The notes beneath the pieces were generated by a model. It worked only from the letters and a program-made list of their open reading frames with translations, did no database searches and was not told the DNA's origin. A stretch of DNA of 36,983 nt from Rhodocyclaceae bacterium (GTDB lineage Bacteria; Pseudomonadota; Gammaproteobacteria; Burkholderiales; Rhodocyclaceae), in assembly GCA_013388985.1 (NCBI GenBank), contig JACAEF010000041.1, positions 1 through 36,983 on the forward strand, in the 5' to 3' direction. The position numbers and the translations under genes were made by a program. Positions 31,629-36,983 of this stretch are shown one piece after another (positions within the stretch are counted from its first letter, which is position 1; each line of letters starts with the position of its first letter).

Positions 31629-32828
31629 ATGGCCAAGACCTATACCAAACTCACCCGCCCAGCCATGCGCAAATTGGCCACCGGCGGAAAAATCAACGAG
31701 CACGGCATCACCTTCGAGCGGCTGGCCAACGGCGACGGCGTGTTCATCGTCAATGTCATGGTCGATGGCCAGCGCATCCACCGCGTTATCGGTCGCGAAT
31801 CAGAAGGCACCACGCGCACGCAGGCCGAGGAATTCATCGAGAAGGCGCGGCAGGATGCCAAGGCTGGTCGGCTCAATCTGCCCAAGGGCCGCAAGCTGGC
31901 GCTCTCGTTCCGCGAAGCCGCCGAGAAGTACATCGCCAAGCTGGAGCAGGAAGGTGGCAAGGACATCGAGACGAAACGCTACCGGCTTGAGCAACATCTT
32001 GTGCCGTTCTTCGGCGACACACCGCTATCGAAAATCTCCAGCTTCGATGTCGAGCGCTACAAGAAACAACGCGGCACCGAGCCGACGATGCGCCCTAACG
32101 GTCCTGGCGGAAAACCTGTTTTCGGCGGCCCCACCAAGCCGGCGACGATCAACCGCGAACTGGCGGTACTGTCGCATCTGCTCAACAAGGCCATCGAATG
32201 GGGCTGGCTCGATCATCGCCCGGCCACCATCAAGCGCCTGAAAGAGCATGCCGGCCGCATCACCTATCTGACCGTCGAGCAGATCGACCGGCTGCTGAAA
32301 GCCGCCGAGGGCGACCAGAACCGGCAGATTTACCCCTTCATCCGCATCGGTCTGGAAACGTCGATGCGTAAGTCGGAAATCCTCAGCATCCGGCGCGAAC
32401 ATATCGACACGCAACGCCTGGTCATCTACATCCCGAAAGCCAAGGCTGGTGCGCGCGAGCAGCCGATCACCAAGAGCCTAGCCGATTACCTCGAAAACTA
32501 CGTCGCAAGCCTGCAACCCGGCGTCGCCTGGCTATTTCCGTCAATGGGCGCCAAGGAAGGCCGCACCGTCAATCTGGACAAGCCGTTTCGCCGCTGTGTG
32601 CTTGCGGCCGGTCTCGATGTAAAACAGGTGGTGCGCCACACCCTGCGCCATACTGCCATCACGCATCTGGTGCAGGCCGGCGTCGATCTGCCGACGGTCA
32701 AGCGCATCAGCGGCCACAAGAATCTGAGCATGGTCGAGCGCTACAGCCACCAAAACGGCGCGCACATCCAGGCTGCCATGGACAAGCTCGAAGAGCGCTA
32801 CGGGGTGAAGGAGCCGAAAGCGTCATGA
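31629..32828 (+). CDS. Tyrosine recombinase / integrase
   Basis: A 399-aa P4-type or lambda-type phage integrase. Arm-binding N-terminus, core-binding SAM-like domain (about 90-200: SFREAAEKYIAKLEQEGGKDIETKRYRL), and a catalytic domain with Arg247 (GLETSMRKSEIL), Lys region PKAKAGARE, His337 and Arg340 (RHTLRHTAITHL), His363 (ISGHKN) and nucleophile Tyr372 (VERYSH). All catalytic residues are present, so the enzyme should be active. It ends 83 bp from the intact tRNA-Asn and is the last gene on the right arm, the usual place for a tRNA-directed integrase. Confidence 0.95.
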   Translation: MAKTYTKLTRPAMRKLATGGKINEHGITFERLANGDGVFIVNVMVDGQRIHRVIGRESEGTTRTQAEEFIEKARQDAKAGRLNLPKGRKLALSFREAAEKYIAKLEQEGGKDIETKRYRLEQHLVPFFGDTPLSKISSFDVERYKKQRGTEPTMRPNGPGGKPVFGGPTKPATINRELAVLSHLLNKAIEWGWLDHRPATIKRLKEHAGRITYLTVEQIDRLLKAAEGDQNRQIYPFIRIGLETSMRKSEILSIRREHIDTQRLVIYIPKAKAGAREQPITKSLADYLENYVASLQPGVAWLFPSMGAKEGRTVNLDKPFRRCVLAAGLDVKQVVRHTLRHTAITHLVQAGVDLPTVKRISGHKNLSMVERYSHQNGAHIQAAMDKLEERYGVKEPKAS

Positions 32829-32843
32829 CGGGTTCCCGGCGCA

Positions 32844-32863
32844 ATTACACAGGAATTACACAA
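32844..32863. promoter_or_regulatory. Candidate integrase arm-type site, right end
   Basis: A 20-bp segment (ATTACACAGG, then AATTACACAA) identical to 19929-19948 at the left end. It lies between the integrase stop and attR. Confidence 0.6.
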
Positions 32864-32902
32864 AAGCAAAAGGCCCTGCACGACGCGAATCACGCAGGGC
32901 CT
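32862..32902 (-). terminator. tRNA-Asn terminator supplied by the element
   Basis: AGGCCCTGC (32871-32879) and GCAGGGCCT (32894-32902) form a 9-bp stem with a T-rich tail on the minus strand (TTTTGCTTT), just beyond the tRNA 3' end. It would also act on integrase readthrough to some extent. Confidence 0.75.
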
Positions 32903-32911
32903 TGATTTATT

Positions 32912-32956
32912 TGGCTCCCCGACCTGGGCTCGAACCAGGGACCTACGGATTAACAG
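32912..32956 (-). repeat. attR: 45-bp repeat in tRNA-Asn
   Basis: Identical to attL at 19745-19789. The identity covers acceptor 3' side, T arm, variable loop and part of the anticodon stem-loop, a classical integrase target. Confidence 0.95.
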
Positions 32957-32987
32957 TCCGGCGCTCTACCGACTGAGCTATCGGGGA
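32912..32987 (-). tRNA. tRNA-Asn (anticodon GUU)
   Basis: A 76-nt gene including encoded CCA. The acceptor TCCCCGA pairs with TCGGGGA, the D arm is GCTCAGTCGGTAGAGC, the anticodon loop ACTGTTAATC gives anticodon GTT, and the T arm is the usual GGTTCGAGCCC type. Its 3' 45 bases are duplicated at 19745-19789 and serve as attR, so integration keeps the tRNA functional. Confidence 0.97.
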
Positions 32988-33001
32988 ATCGAGAGCCGCG
33001 A

Positions 33002-33030
33002 ATGATAGGGACTTCCGCGTTGTTCGTCAA
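33002..33030 (-). promoter_or_regulatory. tRNA-Asn promoter
   Basis: Minus-strand TTGACG (33025-33030), 17-base spacer, TATCAT (33002-33007). It starts transcription about 8 bases before the tRNA 5' end. Confidence 0.75.
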
Positions 33031-33109
33031 CGCGAATCGAGCGAAAAACTTGCGAGCGACGATGGATTCGTTGTTAAACTTCGCTTTTTGCCCACCGGAA
33101 CTGACCAAG

Positions 33110-33535
33110 ATGGCCGAAGAATATCTGCACAAGCAATTCCCCCCTTACGTTCCCAAAAAGGGCGAGGAATACATGAATCCGAAGCAGCTCGCCCACTTCA
33201 AGAAGATCCTCGAAACCTTGAAGGCCGAGCTGCTGGAGGACATCGAGAAAACCGTGCACACGATGCAGGACGAGGCGACCGTGTTCGCCGATCCCAATGA
33301 CCGCGCCAGCCAGGAATCGGACATCGCACTCGAACTCAGAAACCGCGACCGCGAGCGCAAGCTGATCAAGAAGATCGACGAATCGCTGGCACGCATCGAG
33401 AGCGGCGAATATGGCTATTGCGAGAGCTGCGGCGTGGAAATCGGCTTGAAGCGCCTCGAAGCGCGCCCCACGGCGACGCTGTGCATCGACTGCAAGGAGA
33501 TCGAGGAACGGCGGGAAAAACAAATGGCCAAATAA
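33110..33535 (+). CDS. dksA: RNA polymerase-binding transcription factor DksA
   Basis: A 141-aa protein. It contains [20 protein letters not shown], the coiled-coil tip region [20 protein letters not shown] with the key Asp residues, [19 protein letters not shown], and the four-cysteine zinc finger [26 protein letters not shown] (C-x2-C-x17-C-x2-C). DksA works with ppGpp at RNA polymerase to control rRNA and amino-acid promoters. Start 33110 is chosen because a likely -10 (TAAACT, 33075-33080) lies downstream of the earlier ATG at 33062, which would place that codon before the transcript. Confidence 0.95.
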   Translation: MAEEYLHKQFPPYVPKKGEEYMNPKQLAHFKKILETLKAELLEDIEKTVHTMQDEATVFADPNDRASQESDIALELRNRDRERKLIKKIDESLARIESGEYGYCESCGVEIGLKRLEARPTATLCIDCKEIEERREKQMAK

Positions 33536-33550
33536 TTGGCCATTTGTTTT
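33518..33550 (+). terminator. dksA terminator containing the stop codon in its loop
   Basis: A 14-bp perfect stem, AAACAAATGGCCAA and TTGGCCATTTGTTT, with loop ATAA. The left arm encodes the last residues (KQMAK) and the TAA stop lies in the loop; a T run follows. Confidence 0.85.
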
Positions 33551-33641
33551 CGGCGCAGGCTGACGTAAGCGAAGCGAACGTCAAGCGCGCGGCCGGAGCC
33601 AGGAACAGATGGCCAAGTGAGCCGCGTTTTCTGCCATCCAT

Positions 33642-33675
33642 AACGAAAAAGGACGCCGCGGCGTCCTTTTTCGTT
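33642..33675. terminator. 34-bp perfect palindrome, terminator of pnp
   Basis: AACGAAAAAGGACGCCG followed by its exact reverse complement. It lies 16 bp beyond the pnp stop and can terminate in both directions between convergent dksA and pnp. Confidence 0.88.
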
Positions 33676-33691
33676 GCGGGAATGGCATGCC

Positions 33692-35806
33692 TTACTGTGC
33701 GGCAGGCGCCTCGCCGGCGTTTTCGGGCTGCAGCGCCTTCATCGACAGGCGCACGCGCCCCTTGTCGTCCATCTCGATCACCTTGACGCGCACGGTCTGA
33801 CCTTCCTTGAGGTAATCGGAAACGGCATTCACGCGCTCGTTGGCGATCTGCGAGATGTGCAGCAGACCATCCTTGCCCGGCAGGATCTGCACGATCGCGC
33901 CGAAATCGAGCAAGCGCAGCACCGTGCCCTCGTAGACCTTGCCGACCTCGACTTCGGCGGTAATGTCCTCGATGCGCTTCTTCGCCACCTGCGCGGCATC
34001 CGAATTCACCGAAGAGATGGTCACCGTGCCGTCGTCCTCGATGTCGATCGTGCAGCCGGTCTCCTCGGTCAGGGCGCGGATGGTGGCACCGCCCTTGCCG
34101 ATCACGTCGCGGATCTTCTCCGGATTGATCTTCAGCGTGATCATGCGTGGGGCATAACTGGAAACCTCCTGGCGCGGCGCGGCCATCGCGGCCTCCATGA
34201 TGCCGAGGATGTGCAGACGCGCCTCCTTGGCCTGGGTGAGCGCCACCTGCATGATCTCCTTGGTGATGCCCTGGATCTTGATGTCCATCTGCAAGGCAGT
34301 GACGCCCGTGCGCGTGCCGGCCACCTTGAAGTCCATGTCGCCGAGGTGATCCTCGTCGCCGAGGATGTCGGTGAGCACGGCGAAACGGTTGCCTTCCTTG
34401 ATGAGGCCCATCGCGATGCCAGCGACATGGGCTTTGAGCGGCACGCCGGCGTCCATCAAGGAGAGCGAGCCGCCGCAGACCGAGGCCATCGACGAGGAGC
34501 CATTCGATTCGGTGATCTCGGAGACGACGCGCATCGAATAGCCGAACTCCTCGGCCGAGGGCAGCACGGCGACCAGCGCGCGCTTGGCGAGCCGGCCGTG
34601 GCCGATCTCGCGGCGCTTCGGGCTGCCGATGCGGCCCGTCTCGCCGGTGGCGAAGGGCGGCATGTTGTAGTGGAGCATGAAGCGCTCACGATATTCGCCA
34701 TGCAGCGCATCGATGATCTGCTCGTCACGGGTGGTGCCGAGCGTGGCGATGACCAGCGCCTGGGTCTCGCCGCGGGTAAATAGCACGGAGCCGTGGGTGC
34801 GCGGCAGCACGCCGGTACGGATCGTGATCGGCCGCACGGTGCGCGTGTCGCGGCCGTCGATGCGCGGCTCGCCATTGAGGATCTGCGAACGGACGATCTT
34901 CGCTTCGAGTTCGAAGATCAGGTTGCCGACGGTGATCGCATCGGGCGCGCCTTCGCCGTTGCTCAGCGTCTCGATCACTCGGTTGGCGATCTCGCGGCAG
35001 CGCTGGGTGCGCGCCTGCTTGCTGGTGATGCGATAGGCCTCACGCAATTCGGCTTCGGCCAGCGCCGCGACCTTGGCGATCAGCGCCTCGTCCTTGGCGG
35101 GCGGCTGCCAGTTCCATTCCGGCTTGCCGGCCACCTCGACCAACTCGTTGATCGCCTGGATGGCGACCTGCATCTGCTCGTGACCGAACACCACGGCGCC
35201 GAGCATCACGTCTTCGGGCAGTTGCTGCGCTTCCGACTCGACCATCAGGACGGCGCTCTGCGTGCCGGCGACGACCAGATCGAGCTGACTCTCGAACAGC
35301 TGCGTGCGCGTCGGGTTTAGCACATACTGGCCGTCGATGTAACCGACGCGCGCGGCGCCGATCGGACCGTTGAAGGGGATCCCGGAGATGGCCAGCGCCG
35401 CGGAGGCGCCAAGCATCGCCGGAATGTCGGGATCCACCTCGGGGTTCGAAGAGAGCACATGGACGATGACCTGCACTTCGTTGTAGAAGCCGTCCGGAAA
35501 GAGCGGGCGCAGCGGGCGATCGATCAGCCGCGAGGTCAGCGTCTCCTTCTCGGAGGGGCGTCCTTCGCGCTTGAAGAACCCGCCGGGAATGCGACCGGCG
35601 GCATAGACTTTCTCGACGTAATCGACGGTGAGCGGAAAGAAGTCCTGACCGGCCTTGACCTCGTCCTTGGCGACGACGGTGGCGAGCACGACGGTCTCAT
35701 CCACATTCACCAGCACGGCGCCAGTGGCCTGGCGGGCGATTTCGCCGGTTTCCAGCGTGACGGTATGCGCGCCGTAGGTGAAGCTTTTCTTGATGGGTGT
35801 GAGCAC
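33692..35806 (-). CDS. pnp: Polyribonucleotide nucleotidyltransferase (PNPase)
   Basis: A 704-aa protein, start GTG 35806 with AAAGGA seven bases before it and the family start [23 protein letters not shown]. It has two RNase PH domains (first: [20 protein letters not shown]; second: [27 protein letters not shown]...IDGQ), then KH ([30 protein letters not shown]) and S1 ([34 protein letters not shown]) domains. It phosphorolyses RNA 3' to 5' and partners with RNase E in the degradosome. The order rpsO-pnp is conserved in proteobacteria. Confidence 0.97.
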   Translation of the reverse strand: MLTPIKKSFTYGAHTVTLETGEIARQATGAVLVNVDETVVLATVVAKDEVKAGQDFFPLTVDYVEKVYAAGRIPGGFFKREGRPSEKETLTSRLIDRPLRPLFPDGFYNEVQVIVHVLSSNPEVDPDIPAMLGASAALAISGIPFNGPIGAARVGYIDGQYVLNPTRTQLFESQLDLVVAGTQSAVLMVESEAQQLPEDVMLGAVVFGHEQMQVAIQAINELVEVAGKPEWNWQPPAKDEALIAKVAALAEAELREAYRITSKQARTQRCREIANRVIETLSNGEGAPDAITVGNLIFELEAKIVRSQILNGEPRIDGRDTRTVRPITIRTGVLPRTHGSVLFTRGETQALVIATLGTTRDEQIIDALHGEYRERFMLHYNMPPFATGETGRIGSPKRREIGHGRLAKRALVAVLPSAEEFGYSMRVVSEITESNGSSSMASVCGGSLSLMDAGVPLKAHVAGIAMGLIKEGNRFAVLTDILGDEDHLGDMDFKVAGTRTGVTALQMDIKIQGITKEIMQVALTQAKEARLHILGIMEAAMAAPRQEVSSYAPRMITLKINPEKIRDVIGKGGATIRALTEETGCTIDIEDDGTVTISSVNSDAAQVAKKRIEDITAEVEVGKVYEGTVLRLLDFGAIVQILPGKDGLLHISQIANERVNAVSDYLKEGQTVRVKVIEMDDKGRVRLSMKALQPENAGEAPAAQ

Positions 35807-35839
35807 TGGGGTGTCCTTTAGAAATGGAAGGCCTGACAT

Positions 35840-35882
35840 GCCGGCCACGACCATTCGTCATCTCAGTTCGGTCGTGACCGGC
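35840..35882 (-). promoter_or_regulatory. pnp leader stem-loop
   Basis: GCCGGTCACGACC and GGTCGTGGCCGGC pair over 13 positions (one G-U) with a 17-base loop, between rpsO and pnp, 34 bp before the pnp start. In E. coli a long hairpin here is cut by RNase III and used in PNPase autoregulation; the position and shape match. Confidence 0.65.
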
Positions 35883-35902
35883 CCGAGGCCGGCAATGCGG
35901 CG

Positions 35903-36172
35903 TTACTTGCGCAGGCCGAGGCGCTCGATCAGCACGCGGTAGCTGTCGGCGTTCTTGCGCTTCAGGTAGTCGAGCAGTTTGCGGCGCTGGCTCACCATCT
36001 TGAGCAGCCCGCGGCGAGAATGGTGATCCTTGACGTGGGTCTTGAAATGACCGGTCAGGTCGTTGATGCGCGCGGTGAGCAACGCGATCTGCACTTCGGG
36101 GGAACCGGTGTCGCCCTGGGCGCGCTGGAAATCGGCAACGATCTTCGCCTTGTCGGCAGTGGAAATGGCCAT
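35903..36172 (-). CDS. rpsO: 30S ribosomal protein S15
   Basis: An 89-aa protein starting [89 protein letters not shown], the full-length S15 sequence with its four helices and the HHSRRGLL rRNA-binding motif. S15 binds the central domain of 16S rRNA early in 30S assembly. It stands first in the rpsO-pnp operon. Start ATG is preceded by AGAGA. Confidence 0.98.
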   Translation of the reverse strand: MAISTADKAKIVADFQRAQGDTGSPEVQIALLTARINDLTGHFKTHVKDHHSRRGLLKMVSQRRKLLDYLKRKNADSYRVLIERLGLRK

Positions 36173-36203
36173 GGTTTTATCTCTCAAACACTGGGTTGAA
36201 GAA

Positions 36204-36264
36204 AACGGCTGAGGCCCCGGTTTGATAGAGCGTTACAGCCGTTGGAAAAGAAAGATGAATTATA
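36204..36264 (-). promoter_or_regulatory. rpsO promoter and leader hairpin
   Basis: On the minus strand TATAAT (36259-36264) gives a start near 36252. In the leader AACGGCTG (36236-36243) pairs with CAGCCGTT (36204-36211). S15 often represses its own mRNA through leader structure; whether this hairpin takes part is unknown. No clear -35 box is seen. Confidence 0.5.
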
Positions 36265-36274
36265 TCCGTAAACG

Positions 36275-36305
36275 GACGAAGCCCGGCATCCGCCGGGCCT
36301 CGTCG
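36275..36305. terminator. Terminator of the PEP-CTERM gene
   Basis: AGCCCGGC (36280-36287) and GCCGGGCCT (36292-36300) with outer GACGA/TCGTC pairing form a strong hairpin 15 bp beyond the stop of the leftward PEP-CTERM gene. Confidence 0.7.
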
Positions 36306-36319
36306 TTGAAAAAATGGGA

Positions 36320-36983
36320 TCAATGCTTGCGGCGGCGCAGGCCCGCCAATCCGGCCAGGCCCAATCCGACCAAGACCAGCGATGCTGGCTCAGGAACTCC
36401 ATGTGGGGGCTCAACTTGACCATTACGAACATTGAAGACATATTGCCCCAATGTATCGGAATTGCGCGAACCGCTGATCAATGGGTGGGTGCCATTGTCT
36501 TCGAAGGCGCCGGCAGTCAGCGAATAGGGGAACTGATAGTAGGTTCCAGCTCCGTTCGTCCAGCCGGCTGCCGCTGGCGTCCCGCCGAAACCACCACTCC
36601 CGCCGCTTGCGTCTCCCGTCTCCCACTGGATCTTGTCGTAGTTGAATTCGAAATCGAAGTCACCCGCGGCGATATCCGAACGATCCGTGATGATCAACTG
36701 GAAACTGTTCAGCAAATCCGTGTGATGGGAATAATATCCGACATCTATCCAGTTGACGCCGAACACATTACGGCCATTCAACGTCGCAGTGCCGTAAGTG
36801 ACGACATTGCCCGCCCGCGTGTCCACATCCGCAAAAAACGGCGCCAACATCGCCAAGGACCCTCCCGTTATCCCATAGGGTGTATAGGTCGACAGACCTT
36901 GGGTGAAGGTGACGTTGCCATTGTTATTGACATAGAGCTGGCTCCAGTTGTTGCCGAAGAAGTTCAACGTGAAGCCGATACTC
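36320..36983 (-). CDS. NIDO-domain PEP-CTERM sorted exported protein (5' truncated)
   Basis: The frame is open to the end of the window, so the N-terminus with signal peptide is missing. The visible 221 residues hold a nidogen-like (NIDO) region: NFFGNNWSQLYVNNNGNVTF, APFFADVDTRAGNVVTYG, NVFGVNWIDVGYYSHHTDLLNSFQLIITDR and DFDFEFNYDKIQWETGDASGG. The end is the PEP-CTERM sorting signal VPEPASLVLVGLGLAGLAGLRRRK: the VPEP motif, a membrane helix and an Arg cluster. Such proteins are processed by exosortase/EpsH and exported with exopolysaccharide. The specific function is unknown. Confidence 0.93.
   Translation of the reverse strand, partial: SIGFTLNFFGNNWSQLYVNNNGNVTFTQGLSTYTPYGITGGSLAMLAPFFADVDTRAGNVVTYGTATLNGRNVFGVNWIDVGYYSHHTDLLNSFQLIITDRSDIAAGDFDFEFNYDKIQWETGDASGGSGGFGGTPAAAGWTNGAGTYYQFPYSLTAGAFEDNGTHPLISGSRNSDTLGQYVFNVRNGQVEPPHGVPEPASLVLVGLGLAGLAGLRRRKH

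Larger units (their letters stand above)
19790..32911. mobile_element. Integrated element (satellite-like defence island) in tRNA-Asn
   Basis: The 13.1-kb insert between the two 45-bp att repeats holds a tyrosine integrase next to the intact tRNA, AlpA-type and RHH regulators, CHC2 and primase/DUF3987 replication-type genes, restriction-modification, toxin-antitoxin-chaperone and Abi genes. Apart from the regulator and integrase, all genes are leftward. No structural phage gene, relaxase or transposase is seen. Matching 20-bp motifs (19929-19948 and 32844-32863) lie inside each end and are likely integrase arm sites. Confidence 0.9.

Noticed and set aside
19790-32911. Prophage or conjugative element
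   Set aside because: No capsid, tail, terminase, lysis, relaxase or type IV secretion gene could be found.

Overview
The window reads as the chromosome of a betaproteobacterium, most likely Rhodocyclales or a close relative. Supporting signs are high G+C, the block orders maf-rsmI-like, sppA-gph-rluC | rne, dnaX-ybaB, lolC-lolD-comEC and rpsO-pnp, a PEP-CTERM (exosortase-sorted) secreted protein, and an RpfE-type gene just before recJ. Species cannot be told from the sequence alone.

Layout. 1-4090: end of a Maf (YceF-type) gene, an RsmI-like methyltransferase, a small DUF4258/DUF2283 pair whose DUF4258 gene is broken by one nonsense codon, and a leftward run rluC-gph-sppA. 4091-7225: RNase E with a long leader and a strong terminator. 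7226-10540: leftward dnaX-ybaB-LMW phosphatase, a 146-bp MITE-like inverted-repeat element, a Spy/CpxP-like periplasmic protein and the SRP RNA. 10559-19680: a hydrolase, comEC, a DUF2062 membrane protein, lolCD, an RpfE-like gene, recJ and two small unknown genes. 32912-36983: tRNA-Asn, dksA, pnp, rpsO and a 5'-truncated PEP-CTERM gene.

19745-32956 is a 13.2-kb integrated element inserted at the 3' end of tRNA-Asn(GUU). It is bounded by a 45-bp direct repeat (the tRNA 3' half). It carries a tyrosine integrase beside the intact tRNA, an RHH regulator divergent from an AlpA-type regulator, a CHC2 zinc-finger protein plus a primase/DUF3987 helicase-like protein, and then cargo. The cargo is a two-gene restriction-modification system with a nuclease-fused methylase and a separate specificity subunit, a tripartite MqsR-MqsA-SecB-like toxin-antitoxin-chaperone operon, an unknown 278-aa protein, and an Abi_2 (AbiD/AbiF) HEPN RNase preceded by its own promoter and a structured, terminator-like leader RNA. 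No capsid, portal, terminase or conjugation gene is visible, so it resembles a phage satellite-like or small integrative defence island.

The most unusual signal is a dispersed 23-bp repeat: AAAGTCGGCGCTG, then N-C-N-N, then GACGGC. Ten copies have 0-1 mismatch at the fixed positions, with several more degraded ones. They occur both in the core chromosome (twice inside comEC, once in the RpfE-like gene) and in the island (seven copies, all in one orientation, several a few bases beyond stop codons, one read in frame inside the DUF3987 gene). It fits no feature class I can name with confidence; a recognition or uptake-type signal and a mobile micro-repeat are both possible.
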